From Kocuria sp. (lineage in GTDB: Bacteria > Actinomycetota > Actinomycetes > Actinomycetales > Micrococcaceae): a stretch of 64,000 nucleotides of DNA. The stretch spans positions 39,421 to 103,420 of the forward strand of contig JAKDJD010000005.1 in the NCBI GenBank assembly GCA_030454085.1, written 5' to 3'. The notes under the pieces were generated by a model. That model was not told where the DNA came from. It did no database searches and was given only the letters and a program-made list of their open reading frames with translations. Both the position numbers and the translations under genes were made by a program. How positions within the stretch are numbered: position 1 is the stretch's first letter; each line of letters begins with the position of its first letter. Of this stretch, positions 18,489-27,126 are shown piece after piece.

Positions 18489-20042
18489 TCAGGCGACGGC
18501 GAATCGGGTCAGGGCGGCGTCAGGACGAACCTCGGGCAGAGCGGATCTGAACATCCGGTAGTAGGCCAGTTCTTCCTTGCTGCGGATCTCGGGGGCGCCG
18601 GCTGTCGCGGTTTCCGCGGAGAACTCGGCGTCGTCGATGTCATGACCAACCCGGTCGAGGATCCCTTGGGCTCCGCTGCCGGTCCCGAATTGTTCCTTGC
18701 GCCGGAAGAGAAGATGATCCGGGAGCCACCCGCGGAATGCCCTGCGCAAGTGGGCCTTTTCCATTCCGTCGCTCTCGAGCCCCTTGAGACGGGCCGGCAA
18801 GGACATGGCATGCGCGATGACATCGCGGTCGAGGAAAGGCACGCGGGCTTCCAGCCCGTGGGCCATCGTGACCCGATCGCACCTCTGAAGGTTGAGTCCG
18901 TGCAATCCCTCGATGGTGCGCCTCAACTCCTCGTCGAGTTCCGCGGGCGCGGCGAACTGCTCATGGTAGTACCCGTACCCCGCGAACAGTTCGTCCGCGC
19001 CCTCGCCCGTGAGAACGGCTTTGACGTGGCGGGACGTCATCTTGGACAGGAACCAGTTGGGCACAGCGCTGCGGACCAGGCTCGCGTCGAAGGATTCGAT
19101 GGACCCGACGACGTCGGGCAGGGCTTCTCGAGCGGCGCCTTCGTCCAGCAGTTCCTCGTGGTGGTCCGTTCCCAGGTATTCCGCGGTCTCCCGTGCCGCG
19201 AGCAGGTCGGGAGAGGTCCGCGTTCCCACCGCAAAGGTTTTCAGTGTTCTGCCCTCACGAGCACAGTGGTCGGCCGCGATCGCCGCGACCAGACCAGAAT
19301 CGAGTCCGCCTGAAAGGAAGACCCCGACCTCGACGTCGGCCATGAGGTGTCTCCGCACCGAGTCCGCGACGACGTCGAAGGTGGCCTGCTCGAAGGCTTC
19401 GTCCGAACAGCCCTGGCCCTCGCCCGATGCCCCGATTCCGCCTTCCTCCCGATCGGGAATCGCCTCGGCAAAACGATGCAGCCCATCGTGCGGGGTCCAC
19501 CAGAACCCTGGAGGGAAGACCTCGACCAGTGGCTGCACCTCGGGATCGAAGGCCTTGAGTTCGGAAGCGAAGACGGTGCCTTCCTCGGTGCGCGCCCAAT
19601 AGAGGGGCTTGATGCCGACGGCGTCCCTCGCCGCCACGAACTCTCCGTCCTCGGTCGCCGCGCAGAGGGCGAACATCCCGCGCAGGCTTTCCAGCGCGGC
19701 CGGACCACCGGTTCGCAGGACCGCGAGCGCGGCCGCGGAGTCGGAACGCGAGTTGAATGCCCCCGGCATCTCTTCGCGGAGGCTCTGGTGATTGTAGATT
19801 TCCCCGTTGCACACCAGGACCCAGTCGGAGGGACCGCGCGTTCCGCCCAGGGGCTGGTGCCCACTGTCGACGTCGACGATCGAGAGCCGACGGTGGCCCA
19901 ACCACGCCGTATCTCCGACGTGCTGGATCCCGACGTCGTCCGGCCCCCGGTGAGCGAGCTTGTCGAGGGCCCGCTGTCCCATCGTGTCGATGCCTGCCGT
20001 CGATTTTTTTGCGTCATTGAAGACGCCCACTATGCCGCACAT
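18489..20042 (-). CDS. asnB: Asparagine synthase (glutamine-hydrolysing)
   Basis: A 517-residue two-domain enzyme that makes asparagine from aspartate, ATP and glutamine. Cys2 after the initiator Met is the class II glutaminase nucleophile (MCGIVGVF); HRGPDD and CNGEIYNH complete that site. The synthetase domain has the PP-loop SGGLDS (about residues 244-250) and GEGADELFAGY. It is shorter than E. coli AsnB (554) but all visible motifs are intact. It is divergent from an IclR-type regulator with an 79-bp shared promoter region, so IclR control is possible. Confidence 0.93.
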   Translation of the reverse strand: MCGIVGVFNDAKKSTAGIDTMGQRALDKLAHRGPDDVGIQHVGDTAWLGHRRLSIVDVDSGHQPLGGTRGPSDWVLVCNGEIYNHQSLREEMPGAFNSRSDSAAALAVLRTGGPAALESLRGMFALCAATEDGEFVAARDAVGIKPLYWARTEEGTVFASELKAFDPEVQPLVEVFPPGFWWTPHDGLHRFAEAIPDREEGGIGASGEGQGCSDEAFEQATFDVVADSVRRHLMADVEVGVFLSGGLDSGLVAAIAADHCAREGRTLKTFAVGTRTSPDLLAARETAEYLGTDHHEELLDEGAAREALPDVVGSIESFDASLVRSAVPNWFLSKMTSRHVKAVLTGEGADELFAGYGYYHEQFAAPAELDEELRRTIEGLHGLNLQRCDRVTMAHGLEARVPFLDRDVIAHAMSLPARLKGLESDGMEKAHLRRAFRGWLPDHLLFRRKEQFGTGSGAQGILDRVGHDIDDAEFSAETATAGAPEIRSKEELAYYRMFRSALPEVRPDAALTRFAVA

Positions 20043-20121
20043 GGTTTCGACCGTAGGACCTCACGGCCGGAACGAACAACGCCGGTTGCTGTATACGCAC
20101 GCATGGTGCGAGAATGTGCGC

Positions 20122-20898
20122 ATGGTCGGCGACAATCTCTCCAGCGTGCATCGGGCGCTGACTATCCTTCGGATGCTCGGCGAAGGCCCCCTGGGAGTCC
20201 AGGAGGTGGCAACCGAGATGGGCAAGGAAAAGAGCCAGGTCTCCAGGACGCTGAAGGTCCTGGCGGAAGAGGGGTTCATCGAGCGCGACCCCCGGACACT
20301 TCGGTACGGCATCGGGTGGCAGGTCCTGGCGCTGGCGACGTCGGCTGGGGACGAGAGGCTCCAGCGTGAGGCGCCTCGGGTGCTCAGGTCACTGGCGCGC
20401 GGCGTCGGCGAGCCCGCCTACCTCACGGTGCTGTCCGGCCGCGGCGCCATGACCCTGCTGACCGAGAGAACCTCACGCGGCATCCAGGCCCACGAGTGGG
20501 TCGGACGAACCTCTCCCCTGCCTTGCACCTCCGCCGGACGGGCGCTCATGGTCGACATGGACGAAGCGGACCTGCGCTCGGTCCTTGGCGACGACGCCGA
20601 CCCGCTTCCCGGCACCCGATCGGCGCCACAGGACATACCGGCCCTGATCAGACGCTTGCGACGCGAGCGTGCCCGGGGCTTCGCGGTAGCCCGCGAAGAA
20701 TCCGAGCCCGGGCTGGTCGCGATTGCCGCACCCGTCCGCAACCACCGCGGAGAGGTGGCCGCCGCCATCAACGTCTCGGCCCCCGCGTTTCGCATGCCTC
20801 GAGCAACCATCGAGGCGGCGGCCCCGCTGGTGGTCGCCGCGGCCGACGAACTCTCGGCGGCCATCGGTTCCTCGACCGAAGTCTCGGCGGACCACTGA
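20122..20898 (+). CDS. IclR family transcriptional regulator
   Basis: A 258-residue regulator. An N-terminal winged helix (SSVHRALTILRMLGEGPLGVQEVATEMGKEKSQVSRTL, residues 6-45) is followed by an IclR effector domain that includes LPCTSAGRAL and GLVAIAAPVRNHRGEVAAAINVS. The ATG at 20122 gives the standard N-terminus; the frame extends upstream into the asnB start without a ribosome site. The effector is unknown. It lies head to head with asnB and tail to tail with the zinc dehydrogenase, so either may be the target. Confidence 0.85.
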   Translation: MVGDNLSSVHRALTILRMLGEGPLGVQEVATEMGKEKSQVSRTLKVLAEEGFIERDPRTLRYGIGWQVLALATSAGDERLQREAPRVLRSLARGVGEPAYLTVLSGRGAMTLLTERTSRGIQAHEWVGRTSPLPCTSAGRALMVDMDEADLRSVLGDDADPLPGTRSAPQDIPALIRRLRRERARGFAVAREESEPGLVAIAAPVRNHRGEVAAAINVSAPAFRMPRATIEAAAPLVVAAADELSAAIGSSTEVSADH

Positions 20899-20934
20899 GC
20901 GCTGTGGGCTTGTTCCGGGGTATGGCTCCGTCGG

Positions 20935-21948
20935 TTACGGCTCCATGATGAGTTTGATCGTCGTTCCGGGACCGTTGGAGGCCATTCGAGTGATGGCCTC
21001 CGCTCCTTCGGCCAAGTCCATCCGGTCGGTGACCATGAGTTCCGCGATGTCCGGGCGCTCGGCCAGGAGCTCGGCAGCTACGTCGAAATCTTCTCGGGTG
21101 TACATGGCGGTACCCACGAAAGCGATCTCCTGGACCTGGAGTTCACCGACGGGGACGGGGACTTCCGTATTGAACACGGCAACCTGGACCACCGTTCCTC
21201 CCGGGGCGCACCGACGGACCGCTTCGGCGACCAACGGAGCGTGTCCTGCCGCCACGAAAACGGTATCGAACAGCTCCCCTCCTTCCGAGACGGCGTCCGG
21301 CTGAAGCACGTCTGAGGCTCCCATGGCCTTGAGCATGTCGGAATTCTGCCCTCGCGGTTCGCTGACCGTCACCCGGCCGGGAGAAACATGCTGGAGAACG
21401 GCCGTGACCAGCGCGCCGATAGTTCCGCCTCCCATCACCAAGTGGCTGGGCTGCCTCCCCTGCTCAGGCGTGGTCCGGACCTGACGCACGGCGTGGGCCG
21501 CAACCGCCAGGGGCTCCACGAGAGCCAGCGCGTAATCCGGTATGCGGTCGGAAACGGGCAATACGGTGTACGACGGCACACGGACGTATTCCGCGAAAGA
21601 TCCGTCCCATTCGGCTATTCCGAGCATCTGTTTCTTCGGGCACAAGTTGTGTCGACCCGTCGTGCAGTACTCGCAGTTTCGGCAGAAACGCTGAGGCTCG
21701 ACGACGACACGTTGTCCGACCAAGGTGTCGTCGCCCTGCTCGCCCACTTCCGTGACGACGCCGCCCACCTCGTGCCCTGAGATGAGCGGCGGGAACCTGA
21801 ACGGATGCGTCCCGCGGAGCGCGGAAAGATCAGAACCGCACGAACCGGTCGACAGCACATGGACCACGACGTCCTCGGGCCCCGGGTTCGGATACGGGAT
21901 GTCGACCACGGATGCCGTTCCCTCGAGATCGAATTCAATAGCGCGCAT
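20935..21948 (-). CDS. Zinc-dependent alcohol/polyol dehydrogenase (MDR family)
   Basis: A 337-residue medium-chain dehydrogenase. The catalytic zinc ligands are Cys in GSCGSD and His-Glu in GHEVGG. The structural zinc lobe has four cysteines in CRNCEYCTTGRHNLC. The Rossmann glycines appear as GGGTIGAL. The pattern resembles sorbitol/threonine dehydrogenase-like enzymes that oxidise secondary alcohols. It lies 71 bp downstream of the KdgT permease, so it is likely part of the sugar-acid locus and may perform the first oxidation of the imported acid (inference). Confidence 0.85.
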   Translation of the reverse strand: MRAIEFDLEGTASVVDIPYPNPGPEDVVVHVLSTGSCGSDLSALRGTHPFRFPPLISGHEVGGVVTEVGEQGDDTLVGQRVVVEPQRFCRNCEYCTTGRHNLCPKKQMLGIAEWDGSFAEYVRVPSYTVLPVSDRIPDYALALVEPLAVAAHAVRQVRTTPEQGRQPSHLVMGGGTIGALVTAVLQHVSPGRVTVSEPRGQNSDMLKAMGASDVLQPDAVSEGGELFDTVFVAAGHAPLVAEAVRRCAPGGTVVQVAVFNTEVPVPVGELQVQEIAFVGTAMYTREDFDVAAELLAERPDIAELMVTDRMDLAEGAEAITRMASNGPGTTIKLIMEP

Positions 21949-22019
21949 TTCTTCTCCTCATCATTTCTTCAAGCGGTCGGGGCGAAGGCCCGGACTCGAG
22001 CCGAGCGGGGCACAATCCT

Positions 22020-23036
22020 TCACTCGCCCACAACCCCGTTGAGAGCCGGATCTTCGTATTCGTGCGCGGGGTCGATCCCGCGTTTCATTTGCCAGCGGTA
22101 GAACAGGGCCGTGACCACCGGGGTGAGTAGTGCCGTGATGACCACGGACCCGGCGACCTGCACAGTCGCCGTCTCGACGATGGAGCTCATGGAGGGGTCG
22201 GCCGCGGCCACGACCGCCGGTGTTGCCACGGCGGCTCCGGCCGTGGAGGATTCGGCGACTCCCGCAATGAGGTTTCGGCGCGGTCTGGGGCGTCGGGACA
22301 GCACCTGAACCAGCCAGAGCAGAAGAACGGCGAAACCACCGGAGAGCAACAGGGTGAAGAACCCGAGCAAAATTCCGGAGGGACCCGCAGACGCGATGTC
22401 CCGGAAATTGATGCCCGCGCCGAGGGGGAAAGCGAAAAACGGGATCAAGAGCTTTTCCCCACTCTTCAGGAACCCCCGGATATCCGGGTCGAGGTTCCCG
22501 AGAACGAACCCCAGAAAAACTGGCGCCAGCACGGCCACGAAGGACAACAGCGGGATATTGGCCATGCCCGCCGCTCCGAGGACGAGCAGCGTGAGAAATG
22601 GGCCGTCATTCAGGCAGATGACCGCAACGGCCCCTCGATCTGTTTTGTTCCCGAATTCCTGGGTCAGAGCCGCGTAGAGGCCCGTATTCGAATTGCTCAT
22701 GGCAGCGACGATCGCGAGCGGCGTCAGCGTCCATAGCGTGCCGTCCGGCATGAAGACGCCGGCGACGATCCCGACCAGGATTGCGGCCACTAGCTTGCCG
22801 ACGAGAATCGCGAATCCCTTCTCCGCGACGGGTGCGGCCGCGCGGACAGGCAACTGCGCCCCCATGCACACCAGGAAGACGCCGATGACCGCCATCGCAC
22901 CGTCCTTGAACAACGCCTCGGTGAACCCACCGATTTCCAGCGCGCCGGGAGCCAAGGTATTCAGCAGCGCCCCCAGGAGCAGGGGCACGATCATCAGCCC
23001 ACCCGGTATCTTCTCGACTCTCGCGAGGATTTTCAT
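22020..23036 (-). CDS. 2-keto-3-deoxygluconate permease family transporter
   Basis: A 338-residue, about 10-helix transporter of the KdgT family. Recognisable features are MKILARVEKIPGGLMIVPLLLGAL, an inverted-repeat fold, and SNSNTGLYAALTQEFG with DRGAVAVICLNDGPFLTLL. KdgT homologues in DUF1537 clusters import four-carbon sugar acids rather than KDG. AAAGGAG lies 7 nt upstream of ATG 23036; the frame upstream of this is not coding. It is divergent from the DUF1537 kinase across a 330-bp regulatory gap. Confidence 0.88.
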   Translation of the reverse strand: MKILARVEKIPGGLMIVPLLLGALLNTLAPGALEIGGFTEALFKDGAMAVIGVFLVCMGAQLPVRAAAPVAEKGFAILVGKLVAAILVGIVAGVFMPDGTLWTLTPLAIVAAMSNSNTGLYAALTQEFGNKTDRGAVAVICLNDGPFLTLLVLGAAGMANIPLLSFVAVLAPVFLGFVLGNLDPDIRGFLKSGEKLLIPFFAFPLGAGINFRDIASAGPSGILLGFFTLLLSGGFAVLLLWLVQVLSRRPRPRRNLIAGVAESSTAGAAVATPAVVAAADPSMSSIVETATVQVAGSVVITALLTPVVTALFYRWQMKRGIDPAHEYEDPALNGVVGE

Positions 23037-23366
23037 AGCTCTCCTTTGAGTACCGATGGGCCAAGCGAATCGCGCGGCACTGCGTCGATGCTGATTCGTT
23101 CTGTTAGCTGTTCGACAAGTATTCACATTTTCTAACATCTGGTCAAGGGTCGGCCTCATTGATCTCACCAGTGATTTCACAGGTCCACCCACCCGGTCAC
23201 CCCGCAGAAGGTGACGCGACTCGCAGATCAGAGCGGGCAAATGTTAATTGTTGTGATAGCGTGGCAGGTGTTCGCCGGAACATCGCCGGGACACGAACAA
23301 TCACCGTGTCGTGGCGAACAGTCGACCAGCGAGCGCACAGCTCATATGACCACGGGAGGTACACCC
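23037..23366. promoter_or_regulatory. Divergent promoter region of the sugar-acid locus with TGTTA-type half sites
   Basis: This gap separates the leftward permease/dehydrogenase from the rightward kinase. Inverted hexamers TGTTAG (23102-23107) and CTAACA (23132-23137) lie 24 bp apart, and another TGTTAA half site lies at 23242-23247. The intervening DNA is AT-richer than its surroundings. These are candidate DeoR-family operator half sites for the regulator at 24676; binding has not been shown. Confidence 0.45.
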
Positions 23367-24689
23367 ATGAAGCTTCGTCTGGGAGTCATCGCGGACGACT
23401 TCACTGGCGCGACCGACATCGCCGGGTTCTTGGTCTCTGCGGGATTGCGTACCGTCCAGCTCAACCAGCCGTCCGTCGAGGAAGTTCTTCGCACCGCCGA
23501 AACGTCGGAAGCCGAAGCCATCGTCGTCGGTCTGAAGACACGGTCCGCGCCGCCTCGTCAGGCCGTGGACGCGAGTCTCGAAGCCGCCCGAGCGCTGCGC
23601 AACGCCGGCGCGACACGGTTCGTGTTCAAGTACTGCTCGACCTTCGACAGCACGGCACAGGGGAACATCGGGCCCGTCACGGACGCACTTCTCGATGATC
23701 TCGATCTCGACTTCACCGTCGTAGTCCCCGCTCTGCCGGTCAACGGCCGAACGGTCTACCGCGGGCACCTCTTTGTGGGCGACGAGCCGCTCAATGAATC
23801 CGGGATGCGTCACCATCCGGTAACGCCCATGACGGATTCGAATCTCGTGAGGCTCATGAGCGCGCAAAGCAGAGGGCACGCAATCGCTGTCCCGTACGAC
23901 GTCGTCCGCCAAGGAGCTCAGGCCGTCAGGGCTTCTCTGGACGATGCACGCTCCGGTGGGGCCAGATACGCGGTCCTGGACACGCTCGATGACGACCACC
24001 TTCAGACCATTGGCGAGGCCTGCAAGGAATTGGTGCTGGTCACCGGCGGTTCGGGGGTCGGTGGTGCCATAGGTCGAGTGCTCTCCTCAGACATGGGCCG
24101 ACCCGCATCACAGCCCGCGCCCTCGGATTCTTGGACCGGAACCCCCGGCTTCGGCATAGTCCTGTCGGGCTCCGCTTCGCAGATGACCAACCGCCAGGTG
24201 GCCCGGTATCGCCAGCTTGCCCCTGCCCTGCCCCTGGACGTCAGCAGAATCATTGCGGACGGTCCCGACTACCTCGAGGAAGTCCTCACCTGGATTGGGG
24301 ACAACGGCCGGAGCGAGAATCGGCCCGATCCCCTGGTGTACGCCACCGCAGGGGCTGAACATGTGAGAAGCCTCCAGGAGAAGCACGGTGCCGAGGTGAC
24401 GTCGGAGGCCATCGAAGAGTTCTTCGCTCAGATTGCCCATAGGGTGCTCGAGGACGGTTACACGCGGTTCGTCGTCGCCGGCGGCGAGACCTCGGGAGCC
24501 GTGACGCAGGCATTGGGCGTCAGCGCATTCCGTGTGGGGCCCCAGATCGCCCCTGGGGTCCCCTGGACGAAGAGCACTGACGGGCGGCTTGACTTGGCCC
24601 TCAAATCCGGGAACTTCGGCGACGAAGATTTTTTCTCGTCGGCGCAGAACACCATGCGGGAAGGACGCGACTTCCATGATCCCCGATGA
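23367..24689 (+). CDS. Four-carbon acid sugar kinase family protein (DUF1537; OtnK/DtnK-like)
   Basis: A 440-residue protein with the N-terminal signature GVIADDFTGATDIAGFL and the C-terminal nucleotide-binding segment FVVAGGETSGAVTQALGV of DUF1537. Characterised members phosphorylate D-threonate, D-erythronate or 3-oxo-tetronate. Paired with the class II aldolase below, the 3-oxo-tetronate kinase (OtnK) role fits best, but the exact acid cannot be read from sequence. ATG 23367 follows GGGAGG by 7 nt. The gene overlaps the DeoR regulator by 14 nt. Confidence 0.88.
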   Translation: MKLRLGVIADDFTGATDIAGFLVSAGLRTVQLNQPSVEEVLRTAETSEAEAIVVGLKTRSAPPRQAVDASLEAARALRNAGATRFVFKYCSTFDSTAQGNIGPVTDALLDDLDLDFTVVVPALPVNGRTVYRGHLFVGDEPLNESGMRHHPVTPMTDSNLVRLMSAQSRGHAIAVPYDVVRQGAQAVRASLDDARSGGARYAVLDTLDDDHLQTIGEACKELVLVTGGSGVGGAIGRVLSSDMGRPASQPAPSDSWTGTPGFGIVLSGSASQMTNRQVARYRQLAPALPLDVSRIIADGPDYLEEVLTWIGDNGRSENRPDPLVYATAGAEHVRSLQEKHGAEVTSEAIEEFFAQIAHRVLEDGYTRFVVAGGETSGAVTQALGVSAFRVGPQIAPGVPWTKSTDGRLDLALKSGNFGDEDFFSSAQNTMREGRDFHDPR

Positions 24690-25473
24690 AAGACGACGCC
24701 GCCTGCTCCACATCGTTGAGGAGCGAGGGTCGGTGAGCGTGGCAGACCTGACCGAGCATTTGGGCGTCTCCCACATGACCGTCCGTCGGGACATCAGGCT
24801 TCTGGAGGAATCCGGTCGTTTGCGATCCGTCGCGGGCGGAGTCTCTCTGCCGTCCCGTCTGGAGCTCGACGCACCCCATCACGCGAAGATCGGCATGCGA
24901 CCGGATGAGAAGGACGCCATCGCCAGGGCCGCCGTTCGACTCGTCGCGCCCGCAGACCTGGTTTATCTCGACGCGGGGACCACTACCTTGGCGATCGCTC
25001 ACCACCTGGCTCGCGAGGCGACGCAGGCGGCGGATCGTGCATTTGCGCCGTCCGTGGTGACCAACGATCTGGCCGTTGCAGGAGCCATTGCCGAACACTC
25101 CGGCCTCCGTGTCCACCTCTTGGGCGGACAGGTCGACAACGCCAATCTGGCCACGCACGGAGCGACCACCGCCGAGGAGCTCCGGGGCCTCAACATCGAC
25201 TTGGCCTTCGTTTCCACATCGTCCTTCGACCTCCGAGGCATATCAGTACCTACCGAGGAAAAACTCGTGGTCAAAAGGGCCATCAGCGAAAGTTCCCGCC
25301 GGCTCTATCTGACGACGGACAGCCGCAAGTACGGCAAGGTCGCCGCCTTCAAGGCCATCCCTTTCGAATCGTTCGACGGAATCATCACCGATTCGGATTT
25401 TCCCCCTTCGGCCAGGGACCATGCTCGTCAACTGGGTGTGGAGGTCGATTGCCAGTCTGCGGCCGCTCCGTGA
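24676..25473 (+). CDS. DeoR/GlpR family transcriptional regulator
   Basis: A 265-residue repressor-type protein. The N-terminal DeoR helix-turn-helix (ERRRRLLHIVEERGSVSVADLTEHLGVSHMTVRRDIRLLEESGRL) is followed by the sugar-isomerase-like sensor domain with DAGTTTLAIAHHL, VVTNDLAVA and STSSFDLRGIS. Such proteins respond to sugar-phosphate intermediates. It starts inside the end of the kinase gene and precedes the aldolase, so it is an in-operon regulator of this locus. Confidence 0.9.
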   Translation: MIPDERRRRLLHIVEERGSVSVADLTEHLGVSHMTVRRDIRLLEESGRLRSVAGGVSLPSRLELDAPHHAKIGMRPDEKDAIARAAVRLVAPADLVYLDAGTTTLAIAHHLAREATQAADRAFAPSVVTNDLAVAGAIAEHSGLRVHLLGGQVDNANLATHGATTAEELRGLNIDLAFVSTSSFDLRGISVPTEEKLVVKRAISESSRRLYLTTDSRKYGKVAAFKAIPFESFDGIITDSDFPPSARDHARQLGVEVDCQSAAAP

Positions 25474-25537
25474 CCCGCGTGTGCCGGCGGCCGGTATCCT
25501 CCGCCTTCTCGACCATCGACTGAAAAGGACCTCACCT

Positions 25538-26158
25538 GTGGGAACGCACGACATCAAGGAAGAGATTGCGACACTCGGAGCAAGCCTGTTTCACCGAGGG
25601 TTCAGCGTGGGCAGCGCGGGGAATATCAGCGCGCGTGCGGACGACGGATTCCTCATGACCCCCACGAACTCGTCATTGGGGCGTCTCTCGCCCTCGAACC
25701 TGGCTGTCCTGGATTCTGCGTGGCGCCATACGGGAGGTCCTCGCCCTTCCAAGGAAGTTGTCATGCATCGAGCGATGTACGATGCTCGCCCCTCCGCGCG
25801 AGCCGTGGTGCATTTGCATTCGACGTACGTGACCGCGCTGAGCTGCCTCGAGTCCCCGGACGGCGTGATTCCCCCTCTCACCCCGTATTTCGTCATGAGG
25901 ATAGGCCAGGACGTTCCGACGGTTCCGTACTATCGCCCCGGCTCTTCGGAGATCTACGAAGAGCTCCTGGACGCGGCCCGAACCGGGCCTGCGGTCATCC
26001 TGAGGAACCACGGTTCCATGGTTGCCGGCGAATCGCTCGAAGAAGCCGTCAACACGGCCGAGGAGTTGGAGGTCTCCGCCCAATTGGCCTATCTGCTGCT
26101 CGACAAACCCAAACGCCCCCTGACCGGGCAGCAGGTACGCGAGCTCACGGGACGGTAG
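25538..26158 (+). CDS. Class II aldolase/decarboxylase family protein (OtnC-like)
   Basis: A 206-residue class II aldolase/adducin domain. Zinc ligands are seen in HLHSTY and RNHGSM, and GSAGNISAR is the conserved phosphate-site loop. The size fits 3-oxo-tetronate 4-phosphate decarboxylase (OtnC, about 210 residues) or L-fuculose-phosphate aldolase. Next to a DUF1537 kinase, OtnC is the better guess; its product would be dihydroxyacetone phosphate plus CO2. The GTG start has AAAAGGA 8 nt upstream. Confidence 0.82.
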   Translation: MGTHDIKEEIATLGASLFHRGFSVGSAGNISARADDGFLMTPTNSSLGRLSPSNLAVLDSAWRHTGGPRPSKEVVMHRAMYDARPSARAVVHLHSTYVTALSCLESPDGVIPPLTPYFVMRIGQDVPTVPYYRPGSSEIYEELLDAARTGPAVILRNHGSMVAGESLEEAVNTAEELEVSAQLAYLLLDKPKRPLTGQQVRELTGR

Positions 26159-26243
26159 CGGCGAAGGTTCTTGGACACTAGCTCCTTGGCCCCTCCTTGA
26201 ACTCGCGTTGTAACCTGAAGGGAACCTCGCGAAGGAGAGTGGG

Positions 26244-26831
26244 ATGCGACGAACCATAGTAGTGGGAGCCTCATTGGCGTTGGCCGTGGGCCTCGCCGGG
26301 TGCGGAGACGACGACACCGATGCGAAGTCCTCATCGTCATCCAGCGCCAGCGCCAGCGCCTCGGGAGCTTCCTCGGAGGATCTTTCAACGAAGAAGTTCC
26401 CCGTCACTTGGAATGACGCCCTGAAGACTGCCCAGGAGAAATTCGACGGCGATGTCAGCAAGATCGAGTTGGAAAAGGGCACTTCGGGCAAGTACGAGTA
26501 CAAGATCGAATTGCTCTCCGATCAGCAGAAGTACGCCATCCAGATTGATGCGGATTCCGGGGACACCGTGAACGAGAAGACAGATGATCTGGACAAGGAC
26601 GAAGTGCAGTCCGAGCGGAAGTCCGACCGGATCGACATGTCCTCAGTGATCTCGCTCGACGAAGCGATGAAGAAGGCCAAGGAAGTCCAGGACGGCCCGA
26701 TCAACAAGTGGAAGATCGAGGGCAAGGACCGTGGGCCCCAGTACGAATTCGATATCGACTCGACCGGCGGTTCCGAGGACCACGAAGTCCAGATCGATGC
26801 ACACAGTGGGGACCACATCAAGGACAACTAG
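26244..26831 (+). CDS. PepSY-domain lipoprotein
   Basis: A 195-residue exported lipoprotein. The signal peptide ends in the lipobox LAGC (Cys20), followed by a Ser-rich linker (residues 27-47). Two PepSY-like repeats follow (about 52-110 and 130-193), each ending in a strand with D(S/A)xSGD: YAIQIDADSGDTVNE and HEVQIDAHSGDHIKD. PepSY domains are often proposed as protease inhibitors or folding modules outside the membrane. It is a stand-alone gene with GAAGGAGAG upstream. Confidence 0.85.
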   Translation: MRRTIVVGASLALAVGLAGCGDDDTDAKSSSSSSASASASGASSEDLSTKKFPVTWNDALKTAQEKFDGDVSKIELEKGTSGKYEYKIELLSDQQKYAIQIDADSGDTVNEKTDDLDKDEVQSERKSDRIDMSSVISLDEAMKKAKEVQDGPINKWKIEGKDRGPQYEFDIDSTGGSEDHEVQIDAHSGDHIKDN

Positions 26832-26968
26832 CCCGAATGCCGCGTAATACCGGCTCCGGTCGGCCCGGCCCCCGGTCGTGGCGTGCGGCAATTCATAGGG
26901 CACCGGGCCGCACGAACGTGCTACTTTACTCATTGGTTCACAAGCTATCGAACAGGAGGTGAGGCGCA

Positions 26969-27034
26969 ATGGACAGTGAAAGTTCTGGCTATCCGTTACC
27001 CCACGCCCCCTCCGGCATCGTCACCAAGGACTGA
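26969..27034 (+). CDS. Putative 21-residue leader peptide upstream of mgtE
   Basis: A small ORF too short for ordinary gene calling. It has an unusually strong ribosome site, AGGAGGTGAGG, 5-8 nt before ATG 26969. The peptide contains the proline-containing stretch YPLPHAPSG. It ends 92 bp before mgtE. A hairpin at 27081-27095 followed by a T run lies between the two. Proline-rich leader ORFs control Mg2+ transporters elsewhere (mgtL before Salmonella mgtA). That this one does the same is inference; homologues have not been searched. Confidence 0.5.
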   Translation: MDSESSGYPLPHAPSGIVTKD

Positions 27035-27080
27035 CCGGGTCCATCTGCTGGGGCGGGCACCATCATTGACAGCACCGCCG

Positions 27081-27108
27081 GGATGCACAGCATCCGTGCG
27101 TGCTTTTC
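27081..27108 (+). promoter_or_regulatory. Hairpin with T run in the mgtE leader (possible attenuator)
   Basis: GGATGC-ACA-GCATCC is a perfect 6-bp hairpin (27081-27095). It is followed by GTGCGTGC and TTTT (27104-27107), just before the mgtE ribosome site. The stem is short, but its place between a leader ORF and mgtE fits a conditional terminator. Confidence 0.4.
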
Positions 27109-27126
27109 CACGCCCAAGGATCCAGC

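Noticed and set aside
26832..27126. An M-box (ykoK) magnesium riboswitch before mgtE.
   Set aside because: The conserved M-box blocks are not found; the leader ORF and hairpin are the only visible candidates.
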